Source of the DNA: Icerya purchasi
Taxonomy: Eukaryota > Arthropoda > Insecta > Hemiptera > Monophlebidae
Direction: 5' to 3'
DNA length: 64,000 bases
Assembly (NCBI GenBank): GCA_039619475.1
Contig: CM077115.1
Coordinates: forward strand, 27,541,083-27,605,082
Part shown: one piece after another, positions 23,190-36,266 of the stretch
Position numbering within the stretch: position 1 is the first letter of the stretch
Layout: every line of letters starts with the position of its first letter
Program-made: the position numbers and the translations under genes
Notes under the pieces: model-generated
Told to the model about the DNA's origin: nothing
Database searches by the model: none
Seen by the model: only the letters and a program-made list of their open reading frames with translations

Positions 23190-23960
23190 TAATTACAGAC
23201 GTAACGGCAGAATATTTAAAAACATTCGCTATGCGCAGATTATGCAGCCGTTGTAGCAGATAACCCGCGTAACTTACGGACGGTACACTAAATTAAATAT
23301 GGTTGGAAACAATATGGTTTAGGATGATAACATCAGGGAGACTAAGTAGATGACTGTAAGTAGAAACGATATCCCAAGCACTGATATTCTAATAAATAAG
23401 GAAAAAGTTCTGAAAAAGTCAACGAATTTAAATATCTGGATTGCTCTCGAACGGAATGTTGAGACCCAGATTACGAAATATGAAATTGCTATGGAGATAG
23501 GCTAACGCAGCCTTCAGTAACATGAACAATTTTTTAACCGCTGCATCAGTTAGTCTTAAAATTCAATAAAATGTTGTCGGATCCTATATTCAATCAGTTC
23601 TACTTTATGGCATAGAAGCATCTATACATATATACTAAATAAGAAACAAATGAACAGATTAAAGGCGATAGAAATGTGCCTTCGTAGAAAAACGATACGA
23701 ATAGCGCGGGCTAACAAGTTCACGAATGTGTATAACTGTTCTAAATAAGACAAACTCTCAGAGAATGCTGATGAACGAGATGATAACAGGAAGAAAAATT
23801 AAATACTTCATAACGTTGGGGGAAAGAGGTATGAAGTACTTGGACTTATATAAATTCGATGAAAGTAGAGGTAGAAACAGAAGGAAAAGACAGGCTGGAT
23901 TCAGAACATCAAGTAGACCACTTGAATTCATAGCAGTTACTTTATGCTGCATACGATAGA
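23190..23960 (+). mobile_element. RTE-like LINE C-terminal fragment, separate copy
   Basis: It begins with a second catalytic block (RYADYAAVVADNPRNLRT in two frames, 23228-23282). VNEFKYLDC and DPDYEI follow near 23420-23480, then SYIQSVLLYG-like codons near 23580, LKAIEMCLRRK near 23660 and a K/R-rich end near 23880 (GRNRRKRQAG). Because it carries its own YADD box (mutated to YADY), it cannot be the continuation of the fragment at 22090. Confidence 0.75.
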
Positions 23961-25855
23961 CGTCTTTAGTCATCGCCACTTGCGATTGTTTCACGCTTAC
24001 TAAAGTGAGTAAGATACTAAGAAGAATAAGAAGAATTACAGATTATTAATATTTTAATATTTCCAATATGAAACACTGAATTAATCGTTAATGGTCACGT
24101 AGAGGACAATAAACCAACACATAATACACGTGACTCGGTATGCTAATACACATTTGGATTGCGCAGCATTTGTTACGAGCACTGCATTTTTAAACCATAA
24201 GAATGTCTGAACAGAGACAGCTATGGGGAACACTAAACAGTACCCGCCCGAGAAAACATTCCTAATATGGCTACCGAACAACATACATAATTGAATACGA
24301 AAAAAAAAAACAACAAAAAAAACATTAGTTCCGTTTTTCAAATTTTATTTGGCCGCTTACAGTTTTTACCTACAAACTTTTTTATTCTATCATTTTCTTT
24401 CACTGTGAAATTGATAACTTTTCCGATGCAATCGAATATTAGTAAATGCTTTCCAATCACAATTACTTCTCGATTTGTTATTTGTTCTCTGATGTTATAT
24501 GTATTATAGTGTAAAGTACAAAATATTCGAGTATTAAATAAACAAAGGCTGTGCATATGTTTCGGTCAAATAATGTTAGGCAATTAAGGATGTAAAGTTT
24601 TCTTGAAATGTTTTTATATGAAAGTTATAAAAAATGAAAAATGAAGATGTTATAGAGAAGAAGGGGAGGGGAAAGCCTTTAAAAATTTGGTTAAAATAAA
24701 AAATAAAAAAAGCAAAAAATAGACACACATATTTCTATTTAAAATATTTCGGTAATTAATTTTTTTTCTAAATTTTAGTATAGAAAAATCACGAAAAAGA
24801 AAAAAGAAACTCTATTTCTTTAGTAAAATTATTCCAAAAAGTAAGTTTATCAAAAACCTCTTTTGGCCTCTTTTACAGTACTATGCGACAGTTGGCAATG
24901 TACCATACTAATGTAAAAGACACAACACGCAAAATTTCATATTCTGTCAACATTTACATTTATTTTTACTTTTTCTTTTATTTTTTTTTGAAACCTTGAA
25001 CTATTAATGTATTTTTCACGCCAACGTGTATGTTATATATATATATAAAAAAAAAAAAAAAACAACATAAAACACATTAAAAATTTCACTAATTTTGCCT
25101 TGACCGGTTTTTATTACATTTAATAAACAAGATTAAAAAAAAAAAAGTTATTCAACTTATATGATTTTCATGTCCTTCACTAAAAATTCTCCATCATAAA
25201 AACCTACATTATATTTCTATTTATTCACGACATTATCACTTTCAGAACTACCTTTTTTCCTCATCTAACATATGCTGTCTAAAATGACGTCAATTTTTAT
25301 TTTTTAATCTTAACTCAGTTTCTAAATGACTTAGTGCTAATTCAGTAACTGTTTACGCCCGTACTGAAAAATTTGCTTTTTTCTTTTCTTTTTTTTTTTT
25401 TCAACCGATTTGAAAATCTGAAGTATAGTAAAATTTTAATACAATTTGCGTGTCATGTTTCGCAAAAAAATAAAATAAAATAGATTCTTTTTGGGTTCGT
25501 ATTTTAATTTTTATCCATTTCCTGGAAGTGTCTTCTTGTGGCTCGAAGTATGCAACCCCGACAGTCATTTTAACAAACGACTGCTTTAATACTATGTGAT
25601 ATTTAAACGAAAATAGTGCCACCATAAGGCCACTTCTATACCGTCATTTTGATTTAAGCAAACGTTGTGTCGACATAATTGGATTTATAATAAAATAATA
25701 TTCAAGGTGTAAAAATAACAATGCAGATAACAAGGCTCCAGACAGTCGGTAAGTAAAAAGGATAATTTAGATTTTCGAAATTCTCTTTGTTCCAGCGAAT
25801 TGATTTTTACCGATTCTAATAAAGGATGATAATTCTAATATGTTGCATTTTTTAC

Positions 25856-25856
<1 letters not shown>

Positions 25857-25895
<39 letters not shown>
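25857..25895. repeat. Poly(A) tract, 39 bases
   Basis: The longest uninterrupted A run in the window. No target duplication or recognisable retroelement could be paired with it. Confidence 0.9.
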
Positions 25896-25897
<2 letters not shown>

Positions 25898-26601
25898 CTT
25901 ACTAAGAAGTAAAAGAACTTAATGAGAATATTAATTGCACCGAATTTTTCCAAAAAATATACTATTATACTTCCAAAATTAAAAGTATTTCCCCGAAAAT
26001 ACATTAAAAAAAAATATATATATATATAACTTTGAACGAGCGGTAATTGTGATTATACTAAATCGTATTATGTTCGCCAAAATTATTAATTAAGCGCCAA
26101 AATCAATTTTTAGGGGACTAATTGAGTTTGAGGGACCGTAATTTTTCTGACGCACAGAATAAATCGAATATAAAAGATCTAAACTGCCCCTTCTGAAGTT
26201 ATTATTTTATTCGACTGTAATGCGGTTAAACTTATTTTTGTGCCCGCGCACCCTGCACTCTTTATTTCTTATGTTAGACTTTCTGTTTAAATCTTTGGAT
26301 AAAACTAATAACTTACATTAAATTAATAATAAAGGTGTTGCAAAATGTTATAAATATATCTGCTTGCGGATTATAATCGTCAGAGTTTACATTTAATCTC
26401 ACTTTCGAATAAAAATGAAATGAATTACAATACTGCACTGAAACGAAAAGCATTTTGTATAAATTATCCCATCTAGTCAAACTTATAGATCACCTATAAG
26501 ACAGCTAGTTTCTGCGAGTATGTATTTGCAGAAATCATTTCGTAATACTCCATAACGATTTATTAGCATTGATTTTATAGAACTTACAGCATCGAGTTAT
26601 A

Positions 26602-26880
26602 TAGCCTTGCAGTGGAATTCAGACACGAAAGTAAAAGCTTGAAAAAATTATTCCTCTCGGTTCGTTTTCGAAAAGGTTTGGTGTCATTTTGGGGAAAAAA
26701 TGAATAAATACGTGTATTATTAGGCAAATTATTTGAAATATAGCAATGCAGCGGGATTCAGACACGGAAGTAAAAGCTCGATAAGAATTAATCCTCTCTG
26801 TTTTTTCATGAAAACATTTGGTGTCATTTTGAAAAAAATGAATAAAATACTTGTATTATTAAGTAAATTACTTAAAAACT
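26602..26880. repeat. 139-bp tandem duplication
   Basis: Unit 1 (26602-26740) and unit 2 (26741-26880) align throughout, sharing attcagacac, aagtaaaagct, tttggtgtcatttt and aaaatgaataaa. Identity looks about 80-85 percent by eye. No coding potential. Confidence 0.85.
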
Positions 26881-29330
26881 GTGCGGTAGTTCCCGAGACA
26901 TAAAGAGATGTACGTTGGAATTAGATGACAAAATTTTGTCAGATTCATTCAAAAATCAAAATTTTTAGTAAAAACCAATTGACAAATACTATTTAACGTT
27001 TTGAACGCGTATATAAACTATCCTTCATCAGAAACTAAACTCCCACTGGAATAATTCGTTGTTAACTTAATACTTACAATGTTTACACGCTGAATTGAAT
27101 AATTTCATCAATATTTCTATAACAAGGGATACGTTTATTAATTAAATGTAAAATGTTCAAAGGATTCCTATGTAATATTTTATAATATCACTTAACAGAA
27201 GACGGAAAATGGTAAAAATACGATCAGAATGAAAGCGTAAAATTTGACTTCGAACCATACTTGAATTGTGAAAAATAGAACGTATTAGTTGTCCGTCTGT
27301 GACATTGAAAAGAAAAAAAGGTTAAAATGTAAAAATAACCACACCGTATTATGATTGATTACAGTTATTTACGTAAATATTTATTGTTGTGTTTTTATAA
27401 AAATTTTGGATAGAGAAATTTTAAGCACAATTTACGTCAGAACAACAATAAACTACGGGCATAAATCCAATATTAAACACCGCCCAACCGTAAACATAAC
27501 AAAAACCAAAAAAGTTATTATTTTCCGAATTTTATATTAAATGCTTATAATGTGTATGCCATACTCTTAACATGCGAGCGCATTTCTAACGATAACAAAT
27601 AACAAAAATTATTATCACAATACGTGTCAGTTAAAATTATCGATACATACACATCAAATATTTAAAAAAAAAAAAAAAAAACATTTAACCAGATATTTTT
27701 ACCGGATAAATAAAATTTTCAATTTACGTTCAGAAGTAAATATACCTAAATAACAAACTGTTCTTTTTCGTTTAATATTTGATGCATATTAATCGATAAT
27801 TTCGAATAAAATACGTATGGATAATAATTTCTATTATTTCAATCCAGATCTGATTCGGAACTGTTGATATTAATTCTTTTATTCAAATTTTATCCAGAAA
27901 AGACGCAGCAATGATTTTTTCATTATTCTTCTTCACACTTACATACTGCAATTCGTTGCTGTTTTTTAATCCACAATCCGCGTACATAAAAATTTTTGAC
28001 CAATTCCGCTAAACATCACATCACCGATTCTTAATATATTTTAGTTTTAGAAAGTAAAACGTCGAATTTTATAATTTAGTAAAAGAAAAAAAAATTGACA
28101 TGATTATTCCTAAAAGCGATGAAAAAATCTTAAAACACAAGACAAACGTAAAAAAAGTAATCTCTGGATGGTTTACATTTTTATTCGGATACTTATAAAT
28201 TAGGATCGGTTGAAAGGATTTAGAAAGGATCAATTTTCCCTGTTTTTTATAAATTACTTCTTCGTAGATTTAAAATGATAGTCCATAAAAATTTTTCATA
28301 AAAAATTAACATTTTTCAGCTTATATTTTAATTTTAAAAATTTAGAAAACCGCTTACTATTAATTTCCAGAGATTTTAATAATCGTTTTTTTTTTCTAGC
28401 AACACAGAATTATTCAGCTGTATTAATATTAAGGATATATATATATATATTTTTTTTTTAAATTAGTTGTGTCTTTTTTTATTGCTAATGTTTATGTACC
28501 TCAGCGTATGATTTAAAGTTTACCTTATATTATTTTCAACGTTCACATTTGATAAGAATAAACGTTTTATTTTGAGTCCGATGTAAATATTTGGGGATCT
28601 CTAAAAGATGTTAAATATTAATTTTAAAAAAGAGGAAAAAGTGCTTTATAGCAGATGAAACCATTCCATTCGAATATATTATTCGAAAATCGGAAATATC
28701 GGTAAATTTATAAATCTGTAAATTGAAATCCTAAAGATGTGGATAAATTAATGTTGAAAATAAGCTTGATGTATTAAGTTTTTTTTTTAGTTTTTCTTTT
28801 TTTTTGGGGGGGGGGCGTCAGTCGATAGCATTAGCATCAAGAAATTTCTTTGGCATAAATAAAATAACTGGAAAAAAAACGAGATGGTATTATAGAAATA
28901 TTGACCTTCGCGGTATAATATATTCGCTGTAAAAAGAAGCAGAAAAAGTGATGATATGAAAGTAATGGCCCTAAAAGTGTTTTAAAAAATTTGAAAAAAC
29001 TCGGATAGATAATTAAAGAAAAATATCAGACTGCAGAAAGAAAAAAAGACGTGTATTAGTAGCGTAAAAAACGATTAATTCGATGGAAAGGTAAATCTCT
29101 GAATAGACAGCACTTTCAAAAAGCAAGGATAAAAGATAAAAGTAAAAATAACTCTAGATGTAATTGCAGGTTAAATCCGGAATTATTAAGAAAGGGTTCG
29201 AAACTTGGGTCACATTTTTTACGACGGGATCGTTTACCAGTTAATAACGTCAAAAAAAAAAAAAAAAAAAAAAAAAAAATTAGAATAAAGTGAAACCAAA
29301 CACAAATCTCTTTCCATTGGTATATTTCCA

Positions 29331-30142
29331 AAAAAATTGGAGCTTTCCGTGCTCCGAAGGTTTACGCACGAAGTTATGTTCAATTACATTTTTCCTTTAA
29401 AGCGCTCTTTTATGTACATGTTTGAGATATAATTTGGCTTCTTCCACCTTTTTACTCTTGGACTATTATCGACAAGAACATATTTTTTTCTGCTTTTTTT
29501 TTTGCCTAAAAAGCGGGGTTTTTAAATCATTTTTTATCGGCAGTTTTTTTATTTCATGAAAGAGTTTCCGCTTCTTGTTTTACTTTTTTGAATTTCACTG
29601 TTAATCAGTTATCTCCGGGGATGAGTTATTATGAACCCCTTTAAGTAATTTTTGAAGTCGTTTGTATATTTTGTATTATTCATGGGTTTTTGCGTTTTTT
29701 TTGCCGTGCAGAGCAATCAGTTATTTTCGAGTTACAGATTCTCCCCCTTAAAGAGAATTTTAATTGTTATTTATGTTCCAATTTTGAAGATTATATGTAA
29801 ATATTTTATTTGATATTTTTGTCGTTTCTAAACCATATTATTATGATATCGTACATTAGTGTACGGAATAATCCTAAAAAAAAACGAAAATAGCTTAAAA
29901 ATATGTAAGAGAAATGAATCATGTAATAAAATTATGTGAAATAAGTACTAAGAGTCGTTGACAAAGAATAGTATTTTTTCCACGAAATTACTGATAACAT
30001 TAATGGATGATGTAGAAATAAATTTGGCGAGTCACGTGTCTTACTAATGCAAATGATTAAACTTTTAATGGATGAAATTTGAAAGACAGCGCAAAAATAA
30101 ATTACAAATTCAATTTTTAACGGTTTTGGAAACAGAATCGCC
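29331..30142. repeat. Dispersed repeat, second copy of the 17850-18650 sequence
   Basis: This stretch aligns with 17850-18650 in the same orientation: aatttggagct/aattggagct at the start, gcgctcttttat, gaaagagt, ttcactgttaatc, aagtaatttttgaag, cagag.aatca, tcgtttctaaacca and gatgtagaaataaat. Divergence is roughly 25-30 percent with indels, so the copies are old. No inverted partner arm was found near this copy. Confidence 0.8.
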
Positions 30143-32350
30143 CTACCCAAAATGTTTAACTTTCATATGTAGACTATGAACGACCTGCGTACTTCATTAT
30201 CATTCAGATAAAATGTAGAAAATAATTATAATAACATCGAATGCAAAGAGAACTAGAATGGCATGTAATAAGTCTTGATAACTTTATACTACAAAGGATA
30301 GGTTATAATTAATTTTTTTAAATTTAATTATCAAAAACCCGGTCAAGTGGTTCCCCTGAAAGTCGTCGCAATAGTCGATTTTCTAGAATTATCGGAAAAA
30401 ATAATCGTTAATAGTTACAGGAAAAAAAAAAAAAAAAAAAAAATGGCCAACTAGCACGTATATGCGGGGGGATATCAGTGCAAAAACATACGCACATTTG
30501 AGCTGCACTTTTATAAATCGAACATTTACGGTCAATTTCACGTGTGCAAGCACATATGTGTAAATCAGAAATGTAGGAAAACAAATGGCGACAACGTTCA
30601 AAATAAAAGAATAGAACCAAGAGGGAAGAAAGGGCTGCGGGAGAAATCCACGAAATACGCAATATTTTTCCAATTAAACAAATTCCATAATTAAAATTTA
30701 TATCATCAAAAAATATATCTACCATTTATGCGTTTCTGGAATTGTTCGCGTAAATGCGTACCTGTTAAAACCAAACTTTAGTCCTTTTATAAGGCTTCTG
30801 ACACCCATACACAGCAAAAAAAAAAAAAAAAAACAGTAAATTTAAAAAACCGAAAAAAAAAATGAAATACATAATTTTTGTGGCCTGCATACTGACAGAA
30901 ATACGTTTAGGAAGTACACAAATAATACCGATCAGTTCGCAATTATTATACGTATTCGCTTTCATCTCCTATTTTCTAACACAGCGGGCAATATAATATT
31001 TTAAAAAAGGGAAGAAAGAAAAAAAAAAATCAGCGAAACTAATAATATATAAGATTAATAATGAAACATTTCATAGACAAATCAATTATCTGGCAACTAT
31101 CGTTTACGTTAAATTGAAGAGTGAAAAACAACCAGTACACATCATCAAGAATTGGCGATAGATTAAAAATCATTGTGTGTTTGCCGTAGAATATCACGCA
31201 GCACATAATTATTTTACTTAAGAAAGTACTTGCTTAAAATGTATTATAGAGTGAGATTACGTTCGTTTATAAGCTATTAATATTAAGGTAAAATAAATAA
31301 AAATTACGAATGACGAAAGATTGAAGTAAATGGTGGAATAATTCGGATTACACTTCTTAGTTCCCTCGTATAATAATACATTATAATTTTCATGCGACAT
31401 GCGTGGTGGTGAAAGGTTAACGAAATAAAGTGCAAAACTGATCTATTTCAATTTCATTGCTTGGATTTTTGAAAGGATGTCGGAAAAAAATATATTTAAC
31501 TTCGTACATCCGTTTATTTAATGTGTACTTAAATCGGAACAAATAAAAGACGATATTTAACGTCGACGATTGCTCGTTTTTCAACATTGCCGTGCGCCTG
31601 TGAATTTATTTTAATGCAGCCAGACACAAAGGCCTATGCAAAAAATAACATTTCAACTTTAAGCAAAATATGGGAAGAATTTTTTGATTACCGGCGATAA
31701 TAATTGTTTAAAAAGATATACATATTCGAAACTAGCCAATAAATCTCATTCACCGAATCGGAAAACTAGCCAGACAGAAGTGAAGACAGATTGAAGAAAA
31801 TATTTATAATAATCAGACTCGTTCATTAAATTTTTTTAAATGTACTGTTCACTAAACAAATAGGTAGTATTTTTTATAAATCAGCTTAATCGAATATTAC
31901 ATTTTACCGTCAGGCGTTGTTATAATTATTGAATAATCCATGGTACATTTGAAACGAAAATATGAAAAAGGTTATTGTGTAATACTGCGCTATAAAAATG
32001 TGTAAAATATCGTAAAAAAAAAACAAAAAAAAACAACAGGAAAATATATGCGTAACATTGCGAGAAATGCTACATCTAATTATTTAAAAAATCCATCGTA
32101 CTTATAGAAATAATGTCAAAACGAACAATATAAAACATGCATAGCAAGCGTGGAATCTTGAACCAATCTATCCGGGACGATGCATTTTATGTTTAATAAA
32201 ACATTGAAAATGTTACAAAAACGGAGAAGAATAAAACATGCAAGAAGTCGAAATAATAAACGGAGCAGTTCGAGTAACAAAAATTATCTTTAATAGAAAA
32301 AATGTGTTATTAATTACAAATAATTATACAAATAAAATGACAGAACGATA

Positions 32351-32374
32351 GTAATAATAATAATAATAATAATG

Positions 32375-32423
<49 letters not shown>

Positions 32424-32465
32424 CAACAATAATAATAATAATAATAACAATAACAACAACGATAA
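32351..32465. repeat. (AAT)n microsatellite
   Basis: About 115 bp of AAT/TAA units with a few ATG, AAC and CAA variants. It lies within 600 bases downstream of the proximal paxillin stop, so it may be in that 3' UTR. Confidence 0.9.
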
Positions 32466-32949
32466 TGAAAATTTTCACATATCACCGTGTGTTAAATACA
32501 CATAACAATTAAAATAAGATAATAACAATCCGATATCACGCTGCGCTAAATAATTTAGTACACCGATATCTTAAATTCTTCGGGTTAAAAGATTCCTCTG
32601 TATGTACTGCACACAATGTTGTCTCGGATAAACAGCAGAAGAAGAAGAAGAAGAAGAAGAAAAAGGTACACTTTACATAAAGATTCTCTGAAATAGCTGC
32701 TAAATATAAAAACGCGCGATACATTCCGATACTTATAAACCTGTATTTTAGTGTGAGTAGTCGATTCATTATACACACATGTGTACACACGGTTAGGTTA
32801 ATCGTCGCACTGACAGAATTATATTATCAGGAGGGCTCCTGAAACGGATTTAATGGATACAAAATACGACGAAATTTTTGATCAATTAGGGATGTTGATA
32901 ATGATGATAATGTCGATAATGGTATAGAAAATCAATTTTTTTTAAAATT

Positions 32950-33042
32950 TTATTCTCCTTCTTGAACTCCGACGCATTTCGGACACACCGGTTTGCCTTC
33001 CATCGCGTAAAACGATTTCCCTGAAATAGCATTCTTACAATC
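32950..33042 (-). CDS. Pax: Paxillin alternative proximal terminal exon (completes LIM3, no LIM4)
   Basis: The acceptor tctcttctttag is followed by a phase-0 frame of 30 codons to TAA at 32952-32950. It reads DCKNAISGKSFYAMEGKPVC then PKCVGVQEGE. Joined to the exon ending FVCR at 34727, the Cys of DC completes the third C-x2-C pair and PVC-PKC gives the final C-x2-C after 17 residues, so LIM3 is structurally complete with all-Cys final ligands. The protein then stops without LIM4. The distal exon at 18944 starts with the same DC in the same phase, so the two are alternatives. The exon is too well formed (acceptor, zinc ligands, acidic end, stop) to be chance. No transcript evidence is available here. 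Confidence 0.8.
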   Translation of the reverse strand, partial: DCKNAISGKSFYAMEGKPVCPKCVGVQEGE

Positions 33043-34726
33043 CTAAAGAAGAGAAAATTGCATGAAAAGCTGCGACATGTAACCACGTCATATACGTTTT
33101 TGCTAATTAAACTAACGCACTTTTCAACCATCATAAAGACCGCGCATGTATACAAAACGTGCAAATGTATTTTTTTTCAACATATAATATAACAAATAAA
33201 GCTACTATATCGTTGAAGCGTGTGATTTTTGGTTTGTTTTTTTTTTTTTTTTTTTTTTAAATTCATGCAGAAATAATTATCAAATATATCAAGCGCATGC
33301 AATATGTGTAGTATCGTTTTACAAATTCAAAATACATGCAAATATACTGCACAACGAAAGCAGCTACAGTAAATGTAAGTGTTCGTAGGGTTAAAAGTCC
33401 TGTTAATGCGCGAAAAACTTATAGGAAATGTTTTTTTTTTCGTAAAATTAAAAATAATTATAAAATCAAAAACGCTGGAAACACGCTACTAATTTGAATG
33501 AAAGTAATACAATTAGTAAATAATAATGTAAGAAAACAGAAAGTGCAAAAAGTGGAAAATTTGATTTGATTTTTAAAAAAGCGAGAGGAGTAACTTTTAA
33601 AATTCAAAAATTATATAATTAATAACGAGAGGGAAAGTTTAAAAATGTGTTAGTTTTGAAAAGAGACATAAAAAACGAGTACAAAGATTTAAGCAAATTG
33701 AACGGGGTAGGTAAGGTGGACCACCGGTAAGGTCCCCCCATTTATTTACATATTTGTCACCAAATTCTGCGTGTATTAAAAATACGTTTTTTTTTTTTTT
33801 TTTTAAATTAAAATCTGTTTTCCCAACTTTGTTTTACAAAACACTGAACAACCACTATGCATCCTCCATATATTAGGACGCACGTTTAACTTCATATCAC
33901 ATAATAAGTTTTTAAATTTTCCTAAAATGTAACGGCCCCAATTATCAGGAGTAAATACACTTGTGTTCAAGCGTAAAAATCACAAAAAAAAAATTCTAAA
34001 CACGAATTTTACACATATACATATGCATGCGTAAATGCATCGCATACAGACATTTATTTAAAAAAGTGTTTTTCTTCTTTTTTTTTTCGTTTTCCCAACT
34101 CCTCCTTACACTCCAAAATATAAGTATAATAAAAAATGTTCAAAATTTTAGTTAGTATCGCTGTAACTTTCACTCCTAAAAAAAAAAAAAAAAATAGCCT
34201 AATACTTTTTAATATATATATATATATATATATAATGCGCATACCAATTTTAAATTTGTACCTCGAGTACAGCTGTGTGTAGTCAATTTCTTTTAATATT
34301 AAATGTGTCCGTCGTTTTTTGTTAATCATGTTTACCGTGTACAAAATTTCAAGTTTTTAAAACATCATAGCTACCGAAGAATTTTGCTCCTGATGCAACA
34401 GGTCGTTGCGCTTATACTAAATATTACGTGCAAAGGATTTTTCACTTCCAAATTTGTCGTGTTCGTCAAGGACTAGATTTAAATGTGTGTGTTAGTGTTT
34501 TGATAATTTTAAATAGTTTACAAGAATGCCCAAGTTAACTTGCAATTATTGTGCCGATCGCTATCAGAAACACACCTAACACAACGATAAACTTTCTCTA
34601 TTGCCCCACCCCCATTACATGTAAAAATGAAACGCCGATTAATAAAAATGCGCATGCACATATGAGCAATTTACAGGAAAATATGGGAAAAAAACGAATA
34701 AACATCAACGCGTATATGATACATAC
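33043..34726 (-). other. Paxillin intron
   Basis: A 1.7 kb intron in front of the proximal terminal exon. It contains poly(T) runs at 33240-33258 and 33788-33804 and a (TA)n run at 34213-34233. No other feature seen. Confidence 0.8.
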
Positions 34727-34957
34727 TCTGCAGACGAAGCAAGCTGAATGCCATTGCGAAGAAAGGGCCGATACATAATTTTCCATGATAGGTCGGAAGC
34801 ATGCACCACACTTCGGAGCGAACATGTTGAAGTAATCTTGTTTACAATATGGTCTTCCTTCACGTTCGTGGAAACCCTCTTCACCAAACTGCTTACCGCA
34901 CTGAGCGCAAAAGAAATGTTCCGTGTGCCAAGTTTTTTCTAAAGCCGTAACGCATTT
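34727..34957 (-). CDS. Pax: Paxillin exon: LIM2 and first half of LIM3
   Basis: The acceptor is ttttcgacag and the donor TGCAGA|GTATGT, phase 0 at both ends (77 codons). It starts [20 protein letters not shown], continues with [18 protein letters not shown] and [15 protein letters not shown], and ends SACFVCR. It supplies most of LIM2 (HFFC, CAQC, CKQD) and the first ligands of LIM3 (CGAC, H-x2-C as HSAC, then CFVC). LIM2 and LIM3 of paxillin carry the main focal-adhesion targeting activity in vertebrates. Here LIM3 is split at the exon junction so that two different second halves can be attached. Confidence 0.95.
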
Positions 34958-35870
34958 CTGTCGAAAAACATTGCAAAAATGTGATAATTTAATAAAAGTA
35001 CGGAACTTTTTCCCTCCCACCTTTTAAGATTATTAATTAATTATAGCGCACACTTCGCAATGTGTGTCGGAAGTCAATTTAACGCCGGCAATTAATTGTG
35101 CTGTCGGCTTAATCCCATTTTTGGCGCTACACTTTTTTTTCCAAAAAGTACCTATATGTCGTCAACTTTACAGAAACTTTTACATTTTTTACTGACAACT
35201 CGCACACTAGATATATTTTTCTTCCATCGGACTTTCGGGTCTGCTAGTTGCTAAAAGAATCTGTTAAAAACCGGGAAAAAAAAAAAAAAATACAACTTTC
35301 CTAAAATTACACACATTTATCGTTTGCTAGTCATAAAAATTTGTATAAACTCTTATTGGATTGCTTAAATTCACACACTTTGTATGTTCACATTTAGTTT
35401 TATTCGGCTGCTGTTGAAATTTTACTAAACTGAAATAATTTTTTTTCCCGATATTCCGTAATTTCCGCACATTACTCTATTTTCAACTCGGCCAAAATCG
35501 TATAAAAAAAAAAAAACTAAAGTAGAAATCTCTAATGGACAGCGATCATACAGCATATGCGGAAAGAAATTACGAGCCAAATAAACTTTCAGTTGATAGA
35601 GAAAAAAAAAAAAAATGTATTTTTCATTTTTAAGTTATTCATTAAGAAAGTAACATTTTCATACTCGTTTTATCTCGAAAGACTGAATTAGAACCTCCTT
35701 TAATCAGCAAAAACCTCTATAAAAGATTCTCTTTTTTACTTGAAATCGGAGAATCATTGTAGTGTAACTATATTTTCGTTTAACGTGTATATTCCTTAGT
35801 ATTCCTCAGCAATCAGCAAGACTTCTTACACATGCACAAGCACACACAGGCACGAATGAAAAAAACTCAC
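34958..35870 (-). other. Paxillin intron
   Basis: A 913-bp phase-0 intron between the LIM1 and LIM2 exons. AT-rich with short poly(A) runs. Nothing else seen. Confidence 0.85.
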
Positions 35871-36266
35871 ATCCAAAATAGGTCCATTACAATAGGCGCA
35901 ACGTGGTGAAAATAAATTGTGATAGTCTAGTTCGCAATAAGGATGACTGTCTCTTTCGAAGAAATTTCTCGTGCCCAATTCTTGTTTGCAATGAAAACAG
36001 GTAAAATGTTCCGGGTGCCAGGTTTTTCCGAGCGCCGTTATCACTTGTCCAACTATCGGCTTTTCGCATCCGTTGCAGCAACCTTTCTGTGTCGTGGTAA
36101 CACCGTGTCTGTTCATTTCTGCCTGAAGAGTACCGAGCATAGAATCTAATTGAGTAGCTGCGGGAACCGGCTGACTATGTTTCGGATAGGCAGAATTCGG
36201 TTTAGCGTACGACGATTCGACGTTTCTAATGCCGTTCACCGAGTGATGATCTTTCGCGTTAGCAAT
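35871..36266 (-). CDS. Pax: Paxillin exon: LD5 and LIM1
   Basis: The acceptor is tttcttacag and the donor GAT|GTGAGT, phase 0 at both ends (132 codons). About 40 linker residues ([20 protein letters not shown] near the start) precede the LD5 motif [17 protein letters not shown], then LIM1: CNGC, HFTC, CFHC-type ligands and [14 protein letters not shown], ending in the [10 protein letters not shown] that opens LIM2. All zinc ligands of LIM1 are present. Paxillin is a cytosolic scaffold linking integrins to FAK, vinculin and GIT/PIX. LD motifs bind helical-bundle partners and LIM domains dock to adhesions. Confidence 0.96.

Larger units (their letters stand above)
18945..32949 (-). other. Paxillin intron segment between the two alternative ends
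   Basis: This stretch separates the proximal terminal exon from the distal LIM3/LIM4 exons and includes the 3' UTR of the proximal form. Identified content: two LINE relics (22090-22480, 23190-23960), a 139-bp duplication (26602-26880), a dispersed repeat (29331-30142) and microsatellites. Bases 18960-22080, 23970-26600, 26890-29330 and 30150-32340 are AT-rich with homopolymers and no coding sequence I can support. Confidence 0.7.

Noticed and set aside
30389..30725. Overlapping minus-strand frames of 94 and 105 codons
   Set aside because: Both depend on a poly(A)/poly(T) tract coding for poly(Phe) and lie within a paxillin intron with no splice signals that fit.
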